5,600 bases of DNA from Actinomycetota bacterium (GCA_005774595.1 VAUM01000113.1:1-5600); one strand, 5' to 3'; counted from the first letter of the stretch, positions 1 through 5,600 are shown. Translations and numbers: made by a program. The notes: generated from the letters alone by a model not told the origin.

Positions 1-1
1 C

Positions 2-592
2 ACGACCCTCGGGCTTCCGCCGGACCTGGCGGCGCTCGGCGACTCGGCGCTCAGGGACCGGGTCCGTTCGCTCGGCGAGGCGCTGAGCGCCGGCACGCTG
101 CGTGTGATCGCCAACGACGCGGACACGGAGGCGCGACTGGCGACGGACAGGGCCGTGCAGACTCGCGAGAGTGCATGGAAGGTGACGGTCTGGGCGATCG
201 CGCTCGGGGCGCTCGTCACGCTGGCCGCGTCCGCCTGGCTGTATCGGACCATCGCCGTGCCGCTCGGTCGAGCGCGCCGCTACGCGGAGGAGGTCGCCGC
301 CGGCCGGGCGGACGCCGGACTCCCGCGGCACACCGCGGACGAGATCGGCGCTCTCACGCGTGCGGTCGAGGCGATGAAGGAGGCGCTCGCCGGGCGCGTC
401 GCCGTGATGCGCGAGATGGCCGGGGTGGTCATCTTCCAGGCGGAAGGGGTCGGAGTGGCCGCACGGCACGCTCTCGGCGTCCAGGAGCACGCCGATGCGA
501 ACGGAGCCGGCGCGGACTTGGAGGACATGCACGAAGTGGTGCGACGAGCCGAGACGCTGCGCGATCTCGCTGAACAGATGCTCCAGGCGTGA
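2..592 (+). CDS. HAMP-domain membrane protein, C-terminal part (5' end outside window)
   Basis: The reading frame is open from the window edge and ends at a TGA at 590-592, giving 196 visible residues. Residues 1-60 are helical and probably the end of an extracytoplasmic sensor segment. Residues 61-81 (VTVWAIALGALVTLAASAWLY) form a transmembrane helix. A HAMP domain follows at about 82-131, with the conserved Pro of IAVPL (residue 87) and the DEIG motif (113-116) before the second helix. After HAMP there are about 65 residues, mostly helical and charged (for example LEDMHEVVRRAETLRDLAEQ), and then the stop. HAMP domains pass signals from membrane sensors to kinase, cyclase or chemoreceptor output modules, but no HisKA, ATPase, GGDEF or full chemoreceptor hairpin is present. 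It may be a shortened chemoreceptor-like protein or a stand-alone signalling subunit. It converges on phoR with 3 bases between the two stop codons, so a role in phosphate sensing is not implied. The HAMP call is fairly firm; the function is unknown. Confidence 0.8.
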   Translation, partial: TTLGLPPDLAALGDSALRDRVRSLGEALSAGTLRVIANDADTEARLATDRAVQTRESAWKVTVWAIALGALVTLAASAWLYRTIAVPLGRARRYAEEVAAGRADAGLPRHTADEIGALTRAVEAMKEALAGRVAVMREMAGVVIFQAEGVGVAARHALGVQEHADANGAGADLEDMHEVVRRAETLRDLAEQMLQA

Positions 593-595
593 GGG

Positions 596-2353
596 TCAGC
601 CCGCGAGCGGGAACCGCAGGGTGAAGGTCGAACCGGCGCCGGGCGTCGATTCGACCTCGACGCTCCCGGCCGAGCGTTCGGCGACGTGCTTGACGAGTGC
701 GAGGCCGAGGCCGGTCCCTCCACTCTCGCGTGAGCGCGCCCGGTCCACCCGGTAGAACCGCTCGAAGACCCGCGTCAGGTCGGCGGCGGGGATCCCGACG
801 CCGGTGTCCGCGACGGCGACCTCCACGTTCCCGTGCGCGACGCTGAGGCGCACGGTCACGCCGCCACGCTCCGTGTAGGTGATCGCATTGTCGATCAGGT
901 TGTAGAGCGCGACGGCGAGGTCGGTGCCGTCGGTGGGCACGTAGACGTCGCCGGTCGAGGCGTCGTTGACGAAGTCGAGCGTCAACCCCTTCTCAGCGGC
1001 GGCCTTGCGGTGACCGAGCAGGGCGAGTTCGATCGCGTCACGCACGTTGGCCGACTCGCCGTCCGCGCGGTCGGTCTCGAGCCGCGAGAGGTCGAGCAGG
1101 TCGAGCACGAGGTGCCGGAGGCGGACGGTCTCGCCTTCGATCTGCTCGGCGAATGCGACCGCCTGCGCGTCGTCGCCGTCACGAGCGGCCGCGGCTGCGG
1201 CCTCGGCGAGCAGCTGGATGCCAGCGGTGGGGGTCTTGAGTTCGTGGCTCGCGTTCGCGACGAAGTCCCGGCGGACGGCGTCCAGCCGCGCGCGTTCGGT
1301 GACGTCGGCGATCGCGACGAGCGTGCGGACCTCGCCCTCCTGCGCGCCCAGCGGGACCACCGTCACCCGCAGCACGCGGCCGGTCGGGTCCGGGGGGCAC
1401 TCCTCGGTCAGCGGACCGGACGATGCCTTCGCGCGTCCGACCGAAGCGATGACGCCCGCGGGCAGGCCGCACTCGGCGAGCTGTCTGCCGCGCCAGCCGC
1501 CGTACGGCTGCCGGAACAGGGCTGACGCCGCCCGGTTGGCGAGCCGCACACCTTCGCCATGCAGCAGGAAGAGGGCGTCCGGAAGTCCGTCGAGGACCGT
1601 GCGTACCGTGCGCTGCTCGGCCTCGAGGTCGTCGAGGCGGGCGCGCATCTGACGTGAGAGGTCGGTCAGGGCGACCGAGAGCACTGCGAGCTCGCCGGGC
1701 TCCGGCGAGACGGCGGCGGTCAGGTCTCCCTCGGCCATGGCGCGAGCCGTCTCAGCCAGCCTCGTGACGCTCGCCGAGGTCCGGCTGCCGAGCCACGCGG
1801 CTGCGGCGATCGCGATCGTGAGACTGACGCCGAGCAGCAGCAGCCCGTTGCGGCGCCAGTCGGCGGTCAGTGACGAGACGAGGTCGGCGGGCTCTGAGAC
1901 GCGCAGTGCGACGGGGGAGCCCAGGTACTCGGCCGGGACCGCCACATACAGGTACGCGCGCCCGAGCGTGCGGCTGACGCGCCGGTCGACGCCCACCTGT
2001 CCGCCGAGCGCAGCACGGATCTCCGGGCGGTCGGCGTGGTTCTCCATCTTGGCGGGTGACTCCTGCGTGTCGGCCAGCACCGTCCCGTCAGAAGCGACGA
2101 TGGTCGCGCGGAGATCCGTCCCTTGCGTGAGCTGCGTCGCGAACCGCTGTGCGTCGGGAGACTGCGCGGGCAGGGCGAGGGCGCCCGCTTGAGCGACCGC
2201 CCGCAGGTCGGTCTCCTGTCGCGCGACGACAGCGGCGGACAGCGGGGCGTAGAGCGTCCACAACCACGCGGCGCCCACGAGCGCGAGCGCGGCCACGGAG
2301 CCGGCGAGCACGCGTACGCGGTACGAGCCGAGGATGTCACGCAGCTTGGTCAC
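596..2353 (-). CDS. phoR: Phosphate-regulon sensor histidine kinase PhoR
   Basis: Membrane histidine kinase of 585 residues that phosphorylates PhoB under phosphate limitation. Order of parts: TM1 at about 13-35; an extracytoplasmic sensor at about 36-168 containing ASDGTVLADT (87-96) and KMENHADRPEI (102-112), a pattern known from PhoR proteins of the Bacillus type; TM2 at about 170-189; HAMP at about 190-240; a PAS domain at about 246-350; HisKA with the phosphoacceptor His370 in HELKTP; and an HATPase_c domain with N-box Asn485/Asn489, G1 box DTGVGIP (516-522), F box (530-533) and G2 box GGTGLGL (545-551). All catalytic boxes are intact. The GTG start at 2353 is chosen because it overlaps the phoB stop as GTGA, has a GGAGG Shine-Dalgarno at 2363-2367 with a 9-base spacer, and directly precedes a basic N-terminus and TM1. 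The frame stays open upstream to 2563, but those 70 residues are Arg/Pro-rich, unlike a kinase N-terminus, and lie inside phoB. Cotranscribed with and probably translationally coupled to phoB. Confidence 0.95.
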   Translation of the reverse strand: MTKLRDILGSYRVRVLAGSVAALALVGAAWLWTLYAPLSAAVVARQETDLRAVAQAGALALPAQSPDAQRFATQLTQGTDLRATIVASDGTVLADTQESPAKMENHADRPEIRAALGGQVGVDRRVSRTLGRAYLYVAVPAEYLGSPVALRVSEPADLVSSLTADWRRNGLLLLGVSLTIAIAAAAWLGSRTSASVTRLAETARAMAEGDLTAAVSPEPGELAVLSVALTDLSRQMRARLDDLEAEQRTVRTVLDGLPDALFLLHGEGVRLANRAASALFRQPYGGWRGRQLAECGLPAGVIASVGRAKASSGPLTEECPPDPTGRVLRVTVVPLGAQEGEVRTLVAIADVTERARLDAVRRDFVANASHELKTPTAGIQLLAEAAAAAARDGDDAQAVAFAEQIEGETVRLRHLVLDLLDLSRLETDRADGESANVRDAIELALLGHRKAAAEKGLTLDFVNDASTGDVYVPTDGTDLAVALYNLIDNAITYTERGGVTVRLSVAHGNVEVAVADTGVGIPAADLTRVFERFYRVDRARSRESGGTGLGLALVKHVAERSAGSVEVESTPGAGSTFTLRFPLAG

Positions 2354-3111
2354 GCGCCGGCGCCTCCAGCTCGGCGCCTCCCGCTCGGCTCCGGTGTCGC
2401 GGACGACAGCGCCGCGCCGTCCTTCGGCACGGGCTCGAGACGGTAGCCGAGGCCGTGGATGGTGTGGATGTACTCGTAGGCGGAGTACTCGTCGATCGCC
2501 GCGCGCAGTCTCCGGACGTGGACGTCGATCGTGCGTGACGACGACAGGTGCTCGTACCCCCACACGCGGCGCGCGATCGTGTGACGGGTGAGCAGCGAGC
2601 CGGACTCGGCCGCCAGCGCGAGAAGGAGTTGGAACTCCTTCAGGCGGACCTTGACCGGATGGCCCGCGACGGTGAGACGGAACTCGGCCGGCTCGATGAC
2701 GAGGTCGCCGATCTCGATGACGCCGCTGTTCGACAGCATCGCGCGTTCGCGCGTCCTGCGCAGGTTCGCGCGCACGCGCGCGAGCAGCTCCTCGGTGGAG
2801 AAGGGTTTGGTCACGTAGTCGTCCGCGCCCGCGTCGAGGCCCCGGACCTTGTCTTGGTCGGTGTCAAGCGCCGTGACCATGATGACCGGGACCTGTGCGT
2901 CGGTCTCGCGCAGCATCGCGAGGAACTCGTAGCCGTCGAGCCCGGGCAGCATGAGGTCGAGCAGGATCAGATCAGGGCTCTGCGAGCGGGCCGCCTCGAT
3001 CCCGGTGGTTCCGTCGGCCGCGCCGAGCGCCTCGAAGCCCGCGCGGCGCAGTGCGTATTCGACCGTCTGCCGAATGATGGGGTCGTCCTCGACGACCAAG
3101 ATGCTTGCCAT
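2350..3111 (-). CDS. phoB: Phosphate-regulon response regulator PhoB (OmpR/PhoB family)
   Basis: DNA-binding response regulator of 253 residues, activated by PhoR through aspartate phosphorylation. The receiver domain spans about 3-117, with acidic pocket Asp9/Asp10, phosphoacceptor Asp52 in LLDLMLPGLDG, Thr80 and Lys102 in TKPFS. The winged-helix DNA-binding domain spans about 130-226, with LKEFQLLLAL, RRVWGYEH, the recognition helix SSRTIDVHVRRLRAAI and the C-terminal wing motif IHGLGYRLEP. The ATG start at 3111 is followed immediately by the standard receiver start ASILVVEDD, and a GGGAAGGG Shine-Dalgarno lies at 3117-3124 with a 5-base spacer. After the wing there is an unusual tail of about 27 residues rich in Ala, Gly and Arg (227-253) whose codons include the phoR ribosome-binding site. 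Family assignment is firm. PhoB rather than another OmpR-type regulator is inferred from phoR and divergent pstSCA. In other nomenclatures it would be PhoP or RegX3. Confidence 0.94.
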   Translation of the reverse strand: MASILVVEDDPIIRQTVEYALRRAGFEALGAADGTTGIEAARSQSPDLILLDLMLPGLDGYEFLAMLRETDAQVPVIMVTALDTDQDKVRGLDAGADDYVTKPFSTEELLARVRANLRRTRERAMLSNSGVIEIGDLVIEPAEFRLTVAGHPVKVRLKEFQLLLALAAESGSLLTRHTIARRVWGYEHLSSSRTIDVHVRRLRAAIDEYSAYEYIHTIHGLGYRLEPVPKDGAALSSATPEPSGRRRAGGAGA

Positions 3112-3173
3112 GCTCGCCCTTCCCGGAGTGCTCCACGACGCACCGATGATGCGTGCGCGTCCGCGTCAGCGCA

Positions 3174-3195
3174 AGCCGTGAAACGAACGTTTAAC
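3174..3195 (-). promoter_or_regulatory. Candidate PHO box: two adjacent 11-base units
   Basis: Read on the minus strand toward phoB, two adjacent 11-mers appear: GTTAAACGTTC (3185-3195) and GTTTCACGGCT (3174-3184). They share GTT, then AC and G at equal positions (6 of 11 identical). PhoB/PhoP-type regulators bind direct repeats with an 11-base period, and actinobacterial PHO boxes contain GTTCACC-like units, so spacing and content fit. The match is imperfect and was found by eye. The site lies 63-84 bases upstream of the phoB start codon. Confidence 0.4.
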
Positions 3196-3216
3196 AATCG
3201 TGTCGCGGAATTCACA
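3191..3216 (+). promoter_or_regulatory. Candidate PhoB/PhoP half-sites TTAACA and TTCACA
   Basis: On the plus strand TTAACA (3191-3196) and TTCACA (3211-3216) start 20 bases apart, about two helical turns. Each sits in a longer similarity: TTAACAATCGTG at 3191-3202 and TTCACATTCGTG at 3211-3222 differ at only two positions. The TT(A/T/C)ACA form is the known PhoP half-site in Bacillus, and TTCAC is the core of the actinobacterial PHO box. The second copy lies about 97 bases upstream of the pstS start. The direct repeat is seen directly; its binding function is inferred. Confidence 0.45.
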
Positions 3217-3233
3217 TTCGTGCAACCACTCGG

Positions 3234-3251
3234 GCTCGGCAGCCTGCGAGC
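3234..3251 (+). repeat. Small inverted repeat upstream of the pstS leader hairpin
   Basis: GCTCG (3234-3238) and CGAGC (3247-3251) can pair as a 5-base stem around an 8-base loop. It sits between the AT-rich island and the stronger 3261-3280 dyad. By itself this is close to what chance allows in GC-rich DNA. It is listed because two dyads in a short leader may be a structured 5' untranslated region. Confidence 0.2.
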
Positions 3252-3260
3252 ATGCGGTGC

Positions 3261-3280
3261 GGCGGCGGGCGCCCGTCGCC
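3261..3280 (+). repeat. 20-base GC-rich inverted repeat (hairpin) in the pstS leader
   Basis: GGCGGCGGGC is followed directly by GCCCGTCGCC, its reverse complement except for one position. That position becomes a G-U pair in RNA. With a four-base GCGC loop this gives an 8-pair stem made otherwise of G-C pairs, ending 33 bases upstream of the pstS GTG. No T-run follows, so it is not a standard intrinsic terminator. If it is transcribed it could be a 5' mRNA stabiliser or an attenuator-like element. As DNA it could also be a dyad operator. Confidence 0.55.
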
Positions 3281-3301
3281 GACCAATCTGTATCTGACTC
3301 T

Positions 3302-3307
3302 AAGGAG
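3302..3307 (+). promoter_or_regulatory. Strong Shine-Dalgarno of pstS (decides the start)
   Basis: AAGGAG sits 6 bases before the GTG at 3314 and is the best ribosome-binding site in the window. It fixes the pstS start at 3314 and argues against an in-frame upstream ATG at 3200, which would lie inside the putative operator region. Confidence 0.85.
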
Positions 3308-3313
3308 AACGCT

Positions 3314-4186
3314 GTGAAGGGTACGAAGCTCGTCATGCTCGGGCTCGCCGCGGTGATGACCGCAGGCGCGTTCGCCGCCGCGGGGTGCAAGCCCGCCACG
3401 ACCCCGGCCGCCGAGGAGAAGCCGGCGCTCTCCGGCTCGATCACGGTCGAGGGTTCGGACACGATGGTCAATCTCGCGCAGGCGTGGGCGGAGAAGTTCC
3501 AGGAGGCCAACCCCGGCGTCATGGTGTCGGTCAAGGGCGGCGGCTCGGGCAACGGCATCGCCGCGCTCATCAACGGCACGGTCGACTTCGCCGACGCGTC
3601 GCGTGGGATGAAGGATGAGGAGAAGACGCAGGCGACCGCCGCAGGCGTCACTCCGGTCGAGGCCGCTGTGGCGCTCGACGGCATCTGCGTCGTGGTCAAT
3701 CCGGCCAACGGCGTGACGAACCTGTCCGTCGAGCAGCTCGGCAAGATCTACCGCGGCGAGATCACGAACTGGAAGGACGCCGGCGGCGCCGACAAGGCGA
3801 TCGTCCTGCTCGGCCGCGACACCTCCTCGGGTACGTACGAGTACTTCAAGGAGGAGGTCGTCGGTAAGGAGAAGGAGTACGCCAAGTCGATGCGCAACCT
3901 CGCCTCGACCCAGGCGATCGTCGACGAGGTCAAGGGCAACGACGCGGCAATCGGCTACGTCGGCATCGGCTACGCCGCCAACGCGGGCGCTGAGGTGAAG
4001 CTCGTGCAGCTCGAGAACATCGAGCCGACCATCGCCACGGTCGCCGACGGCAGCTACCCGCTGTCGCGCTCGCTGTTCATGTACAGCAACGGCGCGCCGG
4101 AAGGTGTGGCCAAGGCCTATCTCGACTGGATCCTCGCGGACGGCCAGGGTGTCGTCGAGGAGCAGGGCTTCGTGAAGATCAACTAG
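3314..4186 (+). CDS. pstS: Phosphate-binding lipoprotein PstS (ABC transporter substrate-binding protein)
   Basis: Binds phosphate outside the membrane and delivers it to PstC/PstA. The protein has 290 residues, within the usual range for the short form of the PstS family. A lipoprotein signal peptide covers residues 1-24, with a basic start, a hydrophobic core and the lipobox AAGC with Cys25 as the predicted lipidated residue. A low-complexity Pro/Ala/Glu linker to about residue 40 follows. Phosphate-contact motifs of the family are visible: EGSDTM (46-51), KGGGSGNGI (74-82), FADASRGM (92-99) and RDTSSGTYEYF (168-178). GEITNW (148-153) is also typical. The GTG start is set by the AAGGAG Shine-Dalgarno and by the signal peptide beginning immediately. 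The stop TAG shares its last base with the pstC start. Expression is probably induced by PhoB under phosphate limitation. Confidence 0.96.
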   Translation: MKGTKLVMLGLAAVMTAGAFAAAGCKPATTPAAEEKPALSGSITVEGSDTMVNLAQAWAEKFQEANPGVMVSVKGGGSGNGIAALINGTVDFADASRGMKDEEKTQATAAGVTPVEAAVALDGICVVVNPANGVTNLSVEQLGKIYRGEITNWKDAGGADKAIVLLGRDTSSGTYEYFKEEVVGKEKEYAKSMRNLASTQAIVDEVKGNDAAIGYVGIGYAANAGAEVKLVQLENIEPTIATVADGSYPLSRSLFMYSNGAPEGVAKAYLDWILADGQGVVEEQGFVKIN

Positions 4187-5118
4187 TGACGGACACATCC
4201 GCACACAACAGGCGGACCCGCCGCGGCCGCCCGGCATCGTTGCGCCGGGCGGCCGAGGGCGTTGTCCGGGCCTGCATCGCGCTCACGGGGTGGGCCGCGA
4301 TCGCGGTGCTCATCGCGATCGCGGTCTTCCTCGCCGCGAACGCGCTCCGGGCGCTGCGCGAGGTCGGTCTCGCCGCGATGCTGACGGGCGACTCGTGGTT
4401 CCCGACCAGCGACCCTCCGCGCTTCGGCTTCCTGCCGAGCGAGGCCGGCTCGCTGTGGGTCACGGCGGTGGCGCTCGCGTTGACCGTCCCGCTCGGCGTC
4501 GGCGCCGCGGTCTACATCTCCGAGTTCGCGGGGCGCCGGATCAAGGACGTCGCGAAGTCGGTGATCGAGTTCATGGCGGCGGTGCCCTCGGTGGTGCTCG
4601 GGCTCATCGGGCTGAAGCTGCTCGTGCCGCAGGTCAAGGCGCTGTTCGGGATCGAGACGGGGCTGACGGCGCTGTCCGCCGGCATCATGGTCGGGATCAT
4701 GTGCCTGCCGACGATCATCTCGATCGCCGAGGACGCCCTGCACGCGGTCCCGGCCGATCTGCGCCAAGGGTCGCTCGCGCTCGGCAACACGCGCTGGCAG
4801 ACGGCCTACAAGGTGGTCGTGCCGTCGGCGTCGTCGGGGATACTCGCGGCCGTGATGCTCGGCTTGGGCCGCGCGATAGGCGAGACGATGGTCGTGCTGA
4901 TGCTCGCCGGCAACTCCGGTGAGATCGCGGCCTCGCCGCTCGTGTCGGCCCGCACGCTCACCGGCACGATGGCCGGCGAGATGGGCGAGGTCGTCTTCGG
5001 CGGACTGCACTACTCGGTGCTGTTCGCCATGGGGCTGGTGCTGTTCGGCGCGACGTTCGCCGTGAACCTGGCGGCAGACGTCGTGCTCGAGCGGCAACGG
5101 AAGCGGTGGCGGCGATGA
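4186..5118 (+). CDS. pstC: Phosphate ABC transporter permease PstC
   Basis: One of two permease subunits forming the membrane channel of the PstSCAB importer. It has 310 residues, a normal length. A basic cytoplasmic N-terminus (to about 30) is followed by about six hydrophobic segments near 33-53, 88-111, 126-149, 160-180, 212-238 and 275-297. An extracytoplasmic loop with WFPTSDPPRFGFLP (71-84) lies between the first two, a typical PstC feature. The cytoplasmic EAA loop that docks the ATPase PstB is at about 182-213 (EDALHAVPADLRQGSLALG). GLGRAIGETM (226-235) is a family hallmark. The GTG start at 4186 overlaps the pstS TAG by one base and has only a weak upstream GAAG (4174-4177), so translation may depend on ribosomes finishing pstS. 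The 3' end overlaps pstA as ATGA. Confidence 0.95.
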   Translation: MTDTSAHNRRTRRGRPASLRRAAEGVVRACIALTGWAAIAVLIAIAVFLAANALRALREVGLAAMLTGDSWFPTSDPPRFGFLPSEAGSLWVTAVALALTVPLGVGAAVYISEFAGRRIKDVAKSVIEFMAAVPSVVLGLIGLKLLVPQVKALFGIETGLTALSAGIMVGIMCLPTIISIAEDALHAVPADLRQGSLALGNTRWQTAYKVVVPSASSGILAAVMLGLGRAIGETMVVLMLAGNSGEIAASPLVSARTLTGTMAGEMGEVVFGGLHYSVLFAMGLVLFGATFAVNLAADVVLERQRKRWRR

Positions 5119-5600
5119 CGCGCGCGCGCAGGGCGAGGGTCGCTGAGGCGGTCGCGCGCGTTGTGACGGGCGGGGCGGCGGCCGTCGCGCTGCTCTCGGT
5201 CGTGCTGGTGGTCGGCTACGTCCTCGTACGCGGCGCCGGATCGATCTCGTGGACGTTCCTCACCGACATCCCGCGCAAGAGCATGACCGCCGGCGGCATC
5301 TCGCCGGCGATCCTCGGCTCGTTCCTCTTGACCTCCGTCACGGCGTTCATCGCGCTGCCCGTCGGGGTCTCGGCGGGCGTCTACCTGTCCGAATACGCCC
5401 CGCGCAACACGGTGACCCGCGTGCTGCGGCTCGCGATCGCGAACATGGCTGGGGTGCCGTCCATCGTCTACGGCCTGTTCGGCCTCGCGCTGTTCGTCAT
5501 CCAGTTCCACATGCGCAAGTCGGTGCTCGCCGGTTCGCTCACGCTGGCGTGCCTGACGCTGCCGGTGATCATCACCGCCACCGAGGAGGCGCTGCGGCAG
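5115..5600 (+). CDS. pstA: Phosphate ABC transporter permease PstA, N-terminal part (3' end outside window)
   Basis: The frame starts with ATG at 5115 inside the pstC stop (ATGA) and stays open for 162 codons to the window edge. The start is a basic cytoplasmic stretch (MTRARRARVAEAVARV), then hydrophobic segments at about 17-38, 65-90, 112-131 and 137-155. GGISPAILGS (60-69), GVYLSEYAP (88-96) and ANMAGVPSIVYGLFG (109-123) are characteristic of PstA. The visible part ends at TATEEALRQ, the beginning of the EAA loop that contacts PstB. No strong Shine-Dalgarno precedes the ATG, so translational coupling to pstC is likely. PstA pairs with PstC to form the phosphate channel. The remaining part, and probably pstB and phoU, should lie downstream. 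Confidence 0.93.
   Translation, partial: MTRARRARVAEAVARVVTGGAAAVALLSVVLVVGYVLVRGAGSISWTFLTDIPRKSMTAGGISPAILGSFLLTSVTAFIALPVGVSAGVYLSEYAPRNTVTRVLRLAIANMAGVPSIVYGLFGLALFVIQFHMRKSVLAGSLTLACLTLPVIITATEEALRQ

Larger units (their letters stand above)
3112..3313. promoter_or_regulatory. Shared divergent regulatory region between phoB and pstS
   Basis: This 202-base region is the only sizeable non-coding stretch of the window and must carry the promoters of phoBR (leftward) and pstSCA (rightward). It has three parts: a GC-rich phoB leader (3112-3177); a strikingly AT-rich island (about 3178-3230) in otherwise GC-rich DNA; and a GC-rich pstS leader with a strong inverted repeat (about 3231-3300). 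Control of pst and phoBR by phosphorylated PhoB is well established for this gene set, so the AT-rich island is the likely operator and promoter zone. I could not assign convincing -35/-10 pairs in either direction. Promoters activated by PhoB often have a poor -35 element. Confidence 0.7.

Noticed and set aside
600..611. CCCGCGAGCGGG hairpin as a terminator at the convergent junction
   Set aside because: The stem is only four to five pairs, no T-run follows on either strand, and it lies within the phoR coding end.
833..1525. Plus-strand open frames across phoR (833-1525, 1047-1652, 1737-2192) and phoB (2548-3297)
   Set aside because: They are shadows of the minus-strand kinase and regulator, which carry all expected catalytic motifs.
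2354..2563. In-frame upstream extension of phoR to an ATG at 2563 (70 extra residues)
   Set aside because: The extension is Arg/Pro-rich with no domain character and lies entirely inside phoB, whose wing motifs are encoded there. The GTG at 2353 has a GGAGG site and the GTGA overlap.
3138..3154. ACGCA / TGCGT inverted repeat in the phoB leader
   Set aside because: A 5-base stem with a 7-base loop is expected by chance in this composition and nothing else supports a function.
3291..3296. TATCTG as a -10 element for pstS
   Set aside because: It matches the consensus at only three positions, has no -35 partner, and would start transcription at or inside the ribosome-binding site.
3200..3313. 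In-frame upstream extension of pstS to an ATG at 3200
   Set aside because: It would put 38 unrelated residues before the signal peptide and cover the AT-rich operator-like region. The AAGGAG site sets the start at 3314.
3212..4237. Long minus-strand open frame (341 codons) antisense to pstS
   Set aside because: It is full of Arg, Asp, Val and Leu repeats typical of reading the reverse of a GC-rich gene, has no domain motifs, and pstS on the other strand is unmistakable.
4183..5097. Long minus-strand open frame (304 codons) antisense to pstC, and a similar one at 5010-5510 antisense to pstA
   Set aside because: Composition is dominated by Arg, His, Asp and Gln with no family signature. The plus strand encodes clear permeases.
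194..5440. Repeated octamer palindrome GCGATCGC (seen at 194, 1308, 1806, 4297, 4315 and 5433), similar to the cyanobacterial HIP1 element
   Set aside because: It is more frequent than expected by chance, but all six copies are in frame as Ala-Ile-Ala codons (GCG ATC GC) in hydrophobic or conserved protein segments. Codon choice explains them without a DNA-level function.

Overview
The window is GC-rich and almost fully coding, with mostly G or C at third codon positions. Three of the five start codons that can be seen are GTG. This fits a high-GC Gram-positive (actinobacterial) genome. The H-box HELKTPTAGIQLLAEA of the kinase recalls the SenX3/PhoR-type kinases of Actinobacteria, and the phosphate-binding protein has a lipoprotein signal peptide, as expected for a cell without a freely soluble periplasmic binding protein. 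A deep-branching actinobacterial class such as Coriobacteriia is possible, but this is a guess from sequence character only.

Layout. Positions 2-592 (+) hold the 3' part of a gene for a membrane protein with one visible transmembrane helix and a HAMP domain. It ends about 65 residues after HAMP with no recognisable output domain. It converges on a phosphate two-component system on the minus strand: phoR (596-2353) and phoB (2350-3111), transcribed phoB then phoR with a 4-base overlap. A 202-base intergenic region (3112-3313) contains a conspicuously AT-rich island and a GC-rich 20-base inverted repeat. It separates phoB from the divergent phosphate ABC transporter genes on the plus strand: pstS (3314-4186), pstC (4186-5118) and pstA (5115 to beyond the window end). 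The plus-strand genes overlap by 1 and 4 bases.

How the genes work together. PstS binds phosphate outside the membrane and delivers it to the PstC/PstA channel. The ATPase PstB and the regulator PhoU would be expected just downstream, outside the window. PhoR and PhoB form the phosphate-starvation sensor kinase and response regulator that typically activate pst and their own operon. The divergent arrangement puts both units under control of one shared intergenic region, which is the most interesting non-coding sequence here.

Overall this is a conserved Pho regulon core and I see no convincing undescribed system. The points worth a second look are the putative PhoB-binding repeats, the hairpin in the pstS leader, the HAMP protein without an output domain, and the gap-free pstS-pstC junction.
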